Shown: positions 18,774 to 26,647 of the stretch, one piece after another | Layout: every line of letters starts with the position of its first letter | Numbering within the stretch: position 1 is the first letter of the stretch | Origin: Duganella lactea | Lineage (GTDB): Bacteria > Pseudomonadota > Gammaproteobacteria > Burkholderiales > Burkholderiaceae_D | Length of the DNA: 49,376 bases | NCBI RefSeq assembly: GCF_009857505.1 | Contig: NZ_WWCP01000042.1 | Span: 1 to 49,376, forward strand | Direction: 5' to 3' | Made by a program: the position numbers and the translations under genes | The notes under the pieces: generated by a model | Databases searched by the model: none | What the model was told of the DNA's origin: nothing | Seen by the model: only the letters and a program-made list of their open reading frames with translations

Positions 18774-19478
18774 ATGCTAAGAAAAATCGCCCTTGCCTGT
18801 GCCTTCGCACTGGGCGTTCTGAATGCGGAAGCCGGCGACTTGCCGTCCTATCCGTTCATCCACACAGGGGGCAGCGCCAGCCTGAATGTCCAGCCCGATA
18901 TCGGTGAAATCGACTTGGAACTCCTCTCCAGCGAACAGGATCTAAACGCCGCCTGGACCACGGTGACAACCCGTCTGGCCGACATCCGGGCTTTGTTGAA
19001 TCAACAGGGCATGGCTGAAACCGAACTGGTATCGCAATCGATCAGCCGGACCGCCCGCAAGGCCGATGCAAGCGGGGTGGTGCAGCTCGACACCCGCTGC
19101 GCACTGCACGTGGTGGTGCGCGACCTGTCTAAGTGGCCGGCTCTGGTCAACGGGCTGCTTCAGCTACCGAATGTCAGCGATTTCGCAGTTTCTTTCAGTC
19201 GCAGCGACCGTGAGCAGATCGAGACGCAATTGGTGGCTGAGGCGGTTGCCGATGCGCGCCATAAGGCGGCGACAATCGGTAAAGGCATGGGACAACAGGT
19301 CGGGGCGGTGCGCGGTATCGCGCTATCGCCATTGAAAAATCTGTCGAACGCGTTTGGTCTGGCAACCGCCGACGGATATCGTGGCAATACTGGACGTTCT
19401 GGCGCGGGTGACAATCCTACGCTGATCGCTTCGATAAAAATGGTACAGAGCGTCGATGTTTTGTTTGCAATCAAATAA
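18774..19478 (+). CDS. SIMPL-domain (DUF541) periplasmic protein
   Basis: A 234-residue exported protein. ATG 18774 has GGAG 6 nt upstream and gives a clean signal peptide (MLRKIALACAFALGVLNAEA). The mature part shows the SIMPL/DUF541 pattern: GSASLNVQPDIGEIDLELLSSEQD, paired Asn/Gln helices, and VAEAVADARHKAATIGKGMGQQVGAVRGIALSP near the end. SIMPL proteins are periplasmic or outer-membrane-associated and of poorly defined function. Its place between synthetase genes and the acylase suggests a part in periplasmic maturation or tolerance of the peptide. The stop codon lies 10 bp before the acylase start. Confidence 0.82.
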   Translation: MLRKIALACAFALGVLNAEAGDLPSYPFIHTGGSASLNVQPDIGEIDLELLSSEQDLNAAWTTVTTRLADIRALLNQQGMAETELVSQSISRTARKADASGVVQLDTRCALHVVVRDLSKWPALVNGLLQLPNVSDFAVSFSRSDREQIETQLVAEAVADARHKAATIGKGMGQQVGAVRGIALSPLKNLSNAFGLATADGYRGNTGRSGAGDNPTLIASIKMVQSVDVLFAIK

Positions 19479-19488
19479 GGTGCATAGG

Positions 19489-21882
19489 GTGACTGGTCGA
19501 TTCCCTTTATTGTGGCGTTTTATCCTTTTGCTACTGCTGCCGGCCACCTTTGGCGCTGTACTGCTGGCGCGAACCTATCTTGCCACGGCACCTGCAAGCG
19601 TCGCCACGCTGGTGGTGGCGGCGCCGGCCGGCCCGGCTATAGTGCGCTTTGATGCATTGGGGGTGGCGTCGGTGTCGGCGCGCTGCGAGTCCGATGTGTA
19701 TTTTGTTACCGGCTACCTTCATGCGCGCGACCGCTTGTGGCAGATGGAAGTGCAGCGCCGCCTGGTCAACGGCACCTTGAGCGAGGCATTCGGCGTTGGC
19801 GCTCTAGAGCGCGATACCTGGATGCGTACGCTATCGCTTCGCAGGGCGGCGCAGTCGGCTTGGGACGTTCTAAGCAGCGATGCCCGGCAGTCGTTGCAGG
19901 CGTATGCCGCCGGAGTCAACGCCTGGATTGCGGAGGGGAAGCCGTTGCCGCCCGAATTCGCTGCGCTGGGTTTGCGTCCAGAGCGCTGGACGCCGTTGGA
20001 CTCGCTGGCGTGGATGAAAATGTTTTCGCTCACCTTGTCCGGTAATATGAACCGCGAGCTGGCTCGGCTGCTGGCTGGACAAAGTCTGTCGGAAGCGCAG
20101 ATGGCGACTTTTTTTGCACCGTCTCTGGGGGCTTCGCCCCGTCCGGCCCCCGCAGTGGCGGAGCCGCTGCAGGCTGCGCTGGCAAACGTGCTGCAATCGG
20201 AAAGCCGTTATGTGGGCAGCAATGCTTGGGTAGTGGGCGGCACCCTGACCGGCGGTCAGGGTGCGTTGCTGGCGAATGACCCCCACCTGCAACTGCAGAT
20301 GCCCTCTCTTTGGTATCCGATCAGCCAGGCAGGTGGCACCCTTCGCACCAGCGGTATGTCGCTGGTGGGACTGCCGCTCGTGGTGTTTGGCCGGAACGAG
20401 GCCATCGCCTGGGGAGGAACCAGCATGGTCGCCGATACTCAGGATCTGTATTTTGAACGTACGGATCCGCAGCATCCACGCCAATATTGGAGCAACGGAC
20501 AGTGGCGACCATTTACCTCCCGAGTGGAATCGGTGCAGGTAAGGGCAGATTTCCCTGCCACACTGCGCCCGGCCTTGAAACCGGTCGAAGTTGAAGTGCG
20601 CCAGACCAATCACGGCCCTGTGGTGAGCGACAGGTTGGGTCTTGGTCAGCAGCCGGTTGCCTTACGCTGGGTTGCCTTGGAGCCGGGTGACACAACCTAT
20701 GAGGCAGCGCTGCGCCTGACACATGCCAGCGACTGGACATCATTCAAGGCGGCGTTGGCTCTATTTGCGACCCCGGCGCTCAACATGCTATATGCCGACC
20801 GCAAAGGTAATATTGGCTACCTTGGCGTTGGGCGGATTCCGCTGCGTTCGCATGGCGACGGATCTTTACCCCAGCAGGTGGGCGCCGATGCGGCAGAATG
20901 GACAGGTTATATTCCTGCGAGCGAAATGCCGCAACGCTACAACCCGCCCTCAGGCTACATTGTGTCGGCGAATAACAAGATGATGGACGACAGCTACCCC
21001 TATTTCTTGTCGCTGGACTGGGCTCCGCCGGGGCGGGCACAGCGTATTACTCAGTTACTGGAACAGGTCAGCCAGCGGCATCGACAAGTGGCGGTCACGG
21101 ATTTTAAACAAATCCAGGCGGACGTCACGAGTTTGCCGGCACAGCGGATGGTGGGATTGTTACGGCAATTAAAGCCGCAATCCGCGCCGCAGCGCGAGGC
21201 TCTGCGCCTGCTGGCGGACTGGAATGGGAGTATGAGCAGCGATAGCGCAGCTGCCGCCGTTTTCAATGTGTGGACGCTACATCTTGGAAAAGCATTGTTT
21301 GATACAGCGTTGCATCAGCGCGCCGTAACTGGTGCGGAACACAAGTATCTGGAGGGCTTATTCCATAACGCCAGCGTGGATCAGCTGTACCGTGCGGTGA
21401 CTGATCCACGCCAGCCTTGGTGCACCAATAAGGCACCGTTCGCTGACAGTGCTTGCGGCCAATTGATGTTGAGCGCCCTTGATGGCGCCTTGCACGATTT
21501 ACGTAAGTCAGCCGGTTCCGACATCGCCGGTTGGCGCTGGGGACGGTTGCATTACAGCCAGTACGCGCACCAGCCGTTTAGCAGGGTAAATTTCTTACGA
21601 GATGTGTTTGACTACACCGGCCCGGGCGCGGGAACCGCCGATACCGTTAATGTCGCCAATTTCGAGGACGATGGAGCTGGCCACTATCGCCAAACCTTCG
21701 GTTCGAGTTTTCGGCAAGTGATGCAACTGAGTGCGCAAGGCAGTCAGCACTGGTACATGAATTCGACGGGGCAGGTCGGCAATGTGTTTAGCCGTCACTA
21801 CACCGATATGGCGACGCTATTTGGCAGCGGTAGTTATGCGGTTATGCCGCCCATAGACGCTGGCGGGAGGGCCGCGCCATGA
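19489..21882 (+). CDS. Periplasmic Ntn-hydrolase acylase (penicillin acylase / PvdQ type)
   Basis: A 797-residue precursor. GTG 19489 is favoured: it has an AAGG site 8 nt upstream and yields a positively charged then hydrophobic N-terminus (FPLLWRFILLLLLPATFGAVLLA) that exports or anchors it. An alpha region (about 30-243, with ARDRLWQMEVQRRLVNGTLSEAFG) is followed by the self-cleavage site in YVGSNAWVVGG; Ser244 becomes the N-terminal nucleophile of the beta chain. The LLANDPHLQLQMPSLWY and YIVSANNKM segments are conserved in this family, the second probably giving the oxyanion Asn. Relatives cleave amides, and PvdQ removes the fatty acyl tail of the pyoverdine precursor in the periplasm. 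Here it probably trims an acyl group from the exported peptide. The stop overlaps the exporter start by 4 bp. Confidence 0.88.
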   Translation: MTGRFPLLWRFILLLLLPATFGAVLLARTYLATAPASVATLVVAAPAGPAIVRFDALGVASVSARCESDVYFVTGYLHARDRLWQMEVQRRLVNGTLSEAFGVGALERDTWMRTLSLRRAAQSAWDVLSSDARQSLQAYAAGVNAWIAEGKPLPPEFAALGLRPERWTPLDSLAWMKMFSLTLSGNMNRELARLLAGQSLSEAQMATFFAPSLGASPRPAPAVAEPLQAALANVLQSESRYVGSNAWVVGGTLTGGQGALLANDPHLQLQMPSLWYPISQAGGTLRTSGMSLVGLPLVVFGRNEAIAWGGTSMVADTQDLYFERTDPQHPRQYWSNGQWRPFTSRVESVQVRADFPATLRPALKPVEVEVRQTNHGPVVSDRLGLGQQPVALRWVALEPGDTTYEAALRLTHASDWTSFKAALALFATPALNMLYADRKGNIGYLGVGRIPLRSHGDGSLPQQVGADAAEWTGYIPASEMPQRYNPPSGYIVSANNKMMDDSYPYFLSLDWAPPGRAQRITQLLEQVSQRHRQVAVTDFKQIQADVTSLPAQRMVGLLRQLKPQSAPQREALRLLADWNGSMSSDSAAAAVFNVWTLHLGKALFDTALHQRAVTGAEHKYLEGLFHNASVDQLYRAVTDPRQPWCTNKAPFADSACGQLMLSALDGALHDLRKSAGSDIAGWRWGRLHYSQYAHQPFSRVNFLRDVFDYTGPGAGTADTVNVANFEDDGAGHYRQTFGSSFRQVMQLSAQGSQHWYMNSTGQVGNVFSRHYTDMATLFGSGSYAVMPPIDAGGRAAP

Positions 21883-23555
21883 AGATGCTGATGGAATTTG
21901 GCCGGCACGCGCCGAACCGGGTGTTCGCCGCGATTCTGCTGGGCGCCTGTACCGGCATTGCTTATGCACTACTGATTCCCCTCATTGTCGGCGCGGTGGC
22001 GGTCAACCCCTCAGCCCCGCAGGCTGCGGTAGACGACATCCTAGTATGGGGCACGCTAGAAATTGCCAAGCCAGGATTTGCTGCGGCCTTTTTTGCCCTG
22101 TGCATGGTGGTGGTGTTCGGTCGCGCGCTGTCGCGCATCTTGCTGGCCCAGGCTGCCGGGGCGATGACCGTCACGCTGCGCAGTCAGCTGTCGCATAAGA
22201 TCACCCAGGCTCCGGTTGCGCTCATCGAGAGGTTGGGGCCGGCGCACCTGACCGCAGTGCTGACGGAAGATGTGCGGCGCGTGGTGATTGGCGGCCAGTT
22301 GCTGCCGGATATGCTGACCAACGGGCTTACCCTGATGAGTACGTTAGGCTTCTTATACTATCTGAATGCCGCCGTATTTTTCTTTGTGCTCAAGGCCATT
22401 GTGTTTGGCATCGCTACTTATCAGGTGCCGCTCTATCTGGGGCGCCGCCTGTTCCAGCGCTCCAGACAAAATTATGACGAATTACACGAGGCAATCCGAG
22501 CCTTGCTGTTTGGGCTCAAGGAATTGAAGCTGGATGCTATCAAGCGTCGCAATTTCTTCGAGCGCGTACTGGCACCGCGGGAGCTGGCCTTGGTCAGGGC
22601 CGACAACCGCGCGCACGCGGTGATTGCCGCCAGTCTCAGCTATGGCGATATGATCAGCTTTCTGGTGGTCGGGACGACGGCTTTCATTTTTGTTAATTAT
22701 CATGCGCTGCAGCCCGGGGAGTTGATCAGCATTATCATGGTGCTGCTGTATTTGGCCGGCCCGGTAGCGGTGCTGCTCAATACACTCTCGCCGATCCTGA
22801 TGGCCGCCAGTTCACTAGCCAATATCGAGCGCATTACCAGCGGCGTGGTCGAGGAAGTGGCATGCCACCGTTCGGCGGCTGCTCCTGACTGGCAACGCCT
22901 GCAGTTACGCCAGATTGCTTATCGTCACGCTGGCGACGGCTTTGCTGTCGGCCCGGTCGATATGGAAATTGCCAAAGGGGAGATTACCTTCATTGTCGGC
23001 GGCAACGGTTCCGGGAAATCAACTCTGGCCAAAATTATCTCTCTGCATTATTTGCCGACCTCGGGTGGTCTGTATTTTGACACAGCGGCCGTCAATGACC
23101 ATACCCGGGAGCAATTTCGCCAGCAAATCAGCACTATCTATACCGACTATTTCTTATTCGACCGTTTATTACGCGACGCAGACCCAGTAGTCTTGGCGCG
23201 TGCTGCCGACTTGCTACAGGAGCTGGGATTGGATGGCAAGGTCACGTTATATGACGGAAGGTTTTCCACCACCGCCTTGTCGGATGGACAAAGAAAGAGG
23301 CTGGCATTGCTGGTGGCGCTACTCGACGATAAGCAGCTATATATTTTTGATGAGTGGGCTGCCGATCAAGATCCGGTATTCAAAGACGTGTTTTACCGGC
23401 GGATTCTACCTGCAATGCGATTGCAGGGAAAAGCTGTTGTGTTAATCAGCCACGATGATCGTTATTTTGACTTAGCTGATGTGCTATATGTTTTACGGGA
23501 CGGCATTGTGGCCGAAACGGTGCGTACGGCAACTCCGGCCTATCGAACTGCGTGA
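21879..23555 (+). CDS. Peptide-export ABC transporter (PvdE/SyrD type)
   Basis: A 558-residue half-transporter with the membrane domain fused to the ATPase. About six hydrophobic helices lie in residues 12-300. The ATPase shows Walker A GGNGSGKST (about 371-379), signature LSDGQRKR, Walker B LYIFDEWAADQDP and switch His in ISHDDRYF. The DEWAADQDP form is typical of cyclic-peptide/pyoverdine exporters (PvdE, SyrD), which move nonribosomal peptides across the inner membrane. It overlaps the acylase and the next gene by ATGA junctions, which argues for coupled expression of export and periplasmic processing. It forms a homodimer by family rule. Confidence 0.93.
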   Translation: MKMLMEFGRHAPNRVFAAILLGACTGIAYALLIPLIVGAVAVNPSAPQAAVDDILVWGTLEIAKPGFAAAFFALCMVVVFGRALSRILLAQAAGAMTVTLRSQLSHKITQAPVALIERLGPAHLTAVLTEDVRRVVIGGQLLPDMLTNGLTLMSTLGFLYYLNAAVFFFVLKAIVFGIATYQVPLYLGRRLFQRSRQNYDELHEAIRALLFGLKELKLDAIKRRNFFERVLAPRELALVRADNRAHAVIAASLSYGDMISFLVVGTTAFIFVNYHALQPGELISIIMVLLYLAGPVAVLLNTLSPILMAASSLANIERITSGVVEEVACHRSAAAPDWQRLQLRQIAYRHAGDGFAVGPVDMEIAKGEITFIVGGNGSGKSTLAKIISLHYLPTSGGLYFDTAAVNDHTREQFRQQISTIYTDYFLFDRLLRDADPVVLARAADLLQELGLDGKVTLYDGRFSTTALSDGQRKRLALLVALLDDKQLYIFDEWAADQDPVFKDVFYRRILPAMRLQGKAVVLISHDDRYFDLADVLYVLRDGIVAETVRTATPAYRTA

Positions 23556-24160
23556 TATCGCCTTACAAGAGGAAAATTTTGAAGATTGACCATTTCGCGA
23601 TCGAAGAAAAGTATTTGAAATTGCTCGATGCATTGCAAGTTCAGCATTTTCCCCACTTACATGGGAGTGCACTAGACCATTTAATCGGGGTCTATGAGCT
23701 GTTGCGTAGCTGGGGAAACCGTGAAGAGGTTTGTCTGGCTGGCCTGTTTCACAATATCTATGGCACTGAAGTTTTTAAACCCAAGGCGGTAGCGCTGGAG
23801 CAGCGGCAATCAATTGCTGCAGTGATAGGCGACGAGGCAGAGCATTTAGCCTATCTGTTTTGCGTTTGCCGACGCATTGGTTTCTTTGACCAGCATGGAA
23901 ATCCCGAGAAGCCGGCCTTGTGGAACGAGGTTGAGCAGCGCCAGTTGATTGCTACGGCGGCGCAGATTAAAGCGTTGATGGAAGTAGAAATAGCTAATGG
24001 GATTGAACAATATTCACCGGGATTGGAGCTGCCAATACGTCAAGCCCAGGAGTTGAAGGGAATGGCGGAATGGATGCGTGCGCGTGCCAAAAATACCGTG
24101 TCGATAGGTGCGCTTCAGGCTTTAGACGATGTCATTAGTTCTATTATTAAAAATAGTTGA
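23552..24160 (+). CDS. Small HD-like protein (DUF6817-type)
   Basis: A 202-residue protein with a His-rich helical pattern reminiscent of HD metal-dependent phosphohydrolases: HFPHLHGSALDHLIGVYELL followed by CLAGLFHNIYGTEVF, where the usual HD pair is HN. This matches a domain of unknown function (DUF6817-like) seen in other metabolite clusters; the assignment is from memory of the pattern. ATG 23552 overlaps the exporter stop by 4 bp; an internal TTG at 23579 with GAGG upstream is an alternative start. No signal peptide is seen, so it is cytoplasmic. Whether the HN change leaves it catalytic is unknown. An AT-rich 107-bp gap with several T runs follows. Confidence 0.6.
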   Translation: MISPYKRKILKIDHFAIEEKYLKLLDALQVQHFPHLHGSALDHLIGVYELLRSWGNREEVCLAGLFHNIYGTEVFKPKAVALEQRQSIAAVIGDEAEHLAYLFCVCRRIGFFDQHGNPEKPALWNEVEQRQLIATAAQIKALMEVEIANGIEQYSPGLELPIRQAQELKGMAEWMRARAKNTVSIGALQALDDVISSIIKNS

Positions 24161-24267
24161 CAAGCGTAATTTTTTTTATGACAATCGCCCGCGTAAAACT
24201 TTTTTTCTTTTGTCAATGTTTCCCCCTGTTTAATTGATCAATTATTAAAAATTTATTAATATAATTT

Positions 24268-25557
24268 ATGTCGCGTGCGCAATCGGCAGTCGTAGAAAAA
24301 AACACTTCCCACAAACTGGAGGTGATGAATTATCTTAATGAAATCGCGGGGCGCTACCCGAACGCCGTGTCTCTGGCTTCCGGGCGGCCGGCTGGAAAGT
24401 TTTTCCAAACCAGCCGGTGGGTGCAGCAAATGGAGCACTATGTCGAGTATTTTGCCGGACGTCGTGGACTGCAGACCGAGGCGGCCTTGGTGCTGTTGGC
24501 GCAGTACGGCGCTACTAACGGCATTATCAACGAATTGATTGCACGACAGCTCGACTGCGATGAACAGATCAGTTGCACCCCTAACCAGTTGATGGTGACT
24601 GCTGGTTGCCAAGAGGCGATTGACTTGTGCGTAGGTCAGCTATGTACGGATGCACGGGACGTGATTATTGTCCAGAGCCCGGTCTATATCGGCATCACTG
24701 GCGCGGCCAACCGCCACGGCGTGGACTTGGTGGCGCTGGCTGGAAGCGAGGAGCAACCGCTGCTGTCCCGGTTGCAGGAGACGCTGCGCCAACTGGCTGC
24801 TCAGGGGCGGCGCGCGCGCGCGTTCTATCTGGTGCCCAATTTTGACAACCCGACGGGTGCAACGTTAACGCAAACCGTCAGGGAAGCGTTAATCGACTGC
24901 TGTGCGGCGCAGCAGATATTAATTCTCGAAGATAACCCGTATGGCATGTTCCGTTACGAGGGCGGGGCAGTGCCTGCCATGTACACATTGGATCGTTCGG
25001 GCTGCGTGCTTTATTTGGGGACATATTCCAAGACCATTTGTCCGGCACTGCGTGTGGGGTTCCTGTTGCTGCCGCCCGCTCTGTTCGGCAGTATAGCGGC
25101 CGCTGAGGCGCTGATGACGCAGCTGTCGCAAGCGAAGAGTTTTGTCACAGTCAATACCAGCCAACTAACTCAGGCCATTGTCGGCGGGGTATTGCTGTCG
25201 CAGCAAGGCAGCCTGGCGTCGCTGCTGCGACCGGTCATCGATTTTTATCGCCACAACCGCGATGCGATGGTAGCCACGCTTGCCGATCACTTTACGTCAC
25301 AAGATGGCGTGCAGTGGAATGTGCCAGAAGGGGGCTTTTTCCTGGTCGTCGATTTGCCATTCCCGTTTGGCCAACGGGAGGCCGAGATTTGCGCCGGGGA
25401 ATATCACGTCCTGGTGATGCCGCTGTCCTTCTTTGCGCTCGACGAAAGTCAGTCGCGGCGGGTTCGTCTGGCATTCAGTAACGGCGATATTGCACAGATT
25501 GAGGAAGGCGTTCGGCGCTTTAGCCGGTTTGTCCGCGACCGTTTGGGGCGCAACTGA
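24268..25557 (+). CDS. PLP-dependent fold-type I aminotransferase (HpgT/MocR-like)
   Basis: A 429-residue class I/II aminotransferase without the DNA-binding domain of MocR regulators. The PLP Lys lies in LYLGTYSKTICPALRVGF, the pyridine-ring and phosphate contacts in NFDNPTGATL and ILEDNPYGMFRYEG, and the substrate Arg probably in SRRVRLAFS near the C-terminus. The N-terminal arm VSLASGRPAGKFF is typical. Relatives include 4-hydroxyphenylglycine transaminase (HpgT) and enzymes making amino acids for other peptide antibiotics. With the FMN oxidase it could turn an alpha-keto acid into an alpha-amino acid for an NRPS module. ATG 24268 lacks a clear ribosome site; the GGAGG at 24318 sits too close to an internal ATG (24325), and starting there would remove part of the N-terminal helix. 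Confidence 0.82.
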   Translation: MSRAQSAVVEKNTSHKLEVMNYLNEIAGRYPNAVSLASGRPAGKFFQTSRWVQQMEHYVEYFAGRRGLQTEAALVLLAQYGATNGIINELIARQLDCDEQISCTPNQLMVTAGCQEAIDLCVGQLCTDARDVIIVQSPVYIGITGAANRHGVDLVALAGSEEQPLLSRLQETLRQLAAQGRRARAFYLVPNFDNPTGATLTQTVREALIDCCAAQQILILEDNPYGMFRYEGGAVPAMYTLDRSGCVLYLGTYSKTICPALRVGFLLLPPALFGSIAAAEALMTQLSQAKSFVTVNTSQLTQAIVGGVLLSQQGSLASLLRPVIDFYRHNRDAMVATLADHFTSQDGVQWNVPEGGFFLVVDLPFPFGQREAEICAGEYHVLVMPLSFFALDESQSRRVRLAFSNGDIAQIEEGVRRFSRFVRDRLGRN

Positions 25558-25613
25558 GCACGTTTTCGCTCGTGCCCTTTGGGGCCGTGCTTTTCCTTTC
25601 TTAAGCTGAGCAT

Positions 25614-26576
25614 ATGCAGATAAATATTTCTCCGCTGTTCGAGGCGGATCACCACCCCATTGTCATCACGCCGACGGCTAGCGCAAACCTCGCCGACCTT
25701 TACCGTTATATCGACGGCCAAGGCAGCCATTTGCAGCAGCGCTTACAGCAGCACGGCGGCATCCTGTTCCGCGGTTTTGGCTTGCGCGGGACTGCCGACC
25801 TGGCAGCAATGGCCACGCGTCTGGGCGCGCGTCCAGGTAGCTACTCTGGCGGCAATTCGCCACGCACCAAGCTGGCGCCGGATGTTTTTACTTCAACAGA
25901 ATATCCTGCCAGCGAAATGATTTCGCTGCATCACGAAATGTCGTATCTGCCGCGTTGGCCAAAGCGGCTGTTTTTTATGGCAGAAGTAGCTGCGGCCACC
26001 GGCGGACAAACTTCGCTGGCTAGCAGTATAGACATCACTGCGGCCCTGACTGGCGAGATTGCCGACGCTTTTCGTCAGAAAGGCCTGGTTTATATCCGCA
26101 ATTTCCATCCGGGCGTGGCGATCGGGAAAAGCTGGCAAGCGACCTATGGTGTTGGGGATCCAGTCCAGCTGGAGGACATCGTACGCGGGCAGGGCGGAAC
26201 TTGCCACTGGGCTGCGGGCGGCGCCTTGCAGGTTCGCACAGAGCTGAGCGCGTTCCGGTATGACGAAGCCAGTGGCAGGGATCTGTGGTTTAACCAGGCG
26301 GAGCAATGGCATCCTTCCGCCCTGCATCCCGAAGTGCGCGCGATGTTTGAACGTTCCTTTGGAGTAGGTCAACTGGCACATCACTGCGAGCACGCGGATG
26401 GCAGCCCACTGGACGAGGGGATGCTGGCGCGGGTGCGTGCGATCCTGCTCGAACATACCTTGTTGTTCGACTGGCAGCAGGGCGATCTGCTCATGATCGA
26501 CAACGTCCAGATGCTACACGGCCGGCAAGCCTACCGCGGCCCGCGCAAGACACTGGTTTATCTTTCTGAATCCTGA
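25614..26576 (+). CDS. Fe(II)/2-oxoglutarate-dependent oxygenase (second copy)
   Basis: A 320-residue TauD/SyrP-like enzyme related to the one at 5.5-6.5 kb. The iron ligands are HxE (His106 and Glu108 in SLHHEMSYLPRWP) and a distal His at about 302 (MLHGRQAYRG); the oxoglutarate Arg is in GPRKTLVYLSE. The segment YLPRWPKRLFFMAEVAAATGGQT is typical of amino-acid beta-hydroxylases of NRPS clusters. The gene lies directly before the carbamoyltransferase, so one reading is that the hydroxyl it installs is the site that gets carbamoylated. Two copies may act on two residues, or one may be specialised differently. The start ATG 25614 has only a weak ribosome site. Confidence 0.85.
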   Translation: MQINISPLFEADHHPIVITPTASANLADLYRYIDGQGSHLQQRLQQHGGILFRGFGLRGTADLAAMATRLGARPGSYSGGNSPRTKLAPDVFTSTEYPASEMISLHHEMSYLPRWPKRLFFMAEVAAATGGQTSLASSIDITAALTGEIADAFRQKGLVYIRNFHPGVAIGKSWQATYGVGDPVQLEDIVRGQGGTCHWAAGGALQVRTELSAFRYDEASGRDLWFNQAEQWHPSALHPEVRAMFERSFGVGQLAHHCEHADGSPLDEGMLARVRAILLEHTLLFDWQQGDLLMIDNVQMLHGRQAYRGPRKTLVYLSES

Positions 26577-26647
26577 CAGAGCGCCTGCAGCTATTCACTT
26601 TTATCGTTTGCGGCAGTGTTGCCGTTCTTCCTGAAATGGGGACTTGT

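Noticed and set aside
24157..24216. TTGACAA and TTGTCAA as an inverted repeat or promoter before the aminotransferase
   Set aside because: The 7-bp arms are 46 bp apart in T-rich DNA and no correctly spaced -10 follows. TATAAT at 24,260-24,265 is too close to the start codon to serve it.
25556..25602. Terminator-like sequence after the aminotransferase (GCCC/GGGC hairpin, then T/C-rich run)
   Set aside because: The stable stem is only 4 bp and the outer GCACG/CGTGC pairing leaves a large bulge. The next gene in the same direction starts at once.
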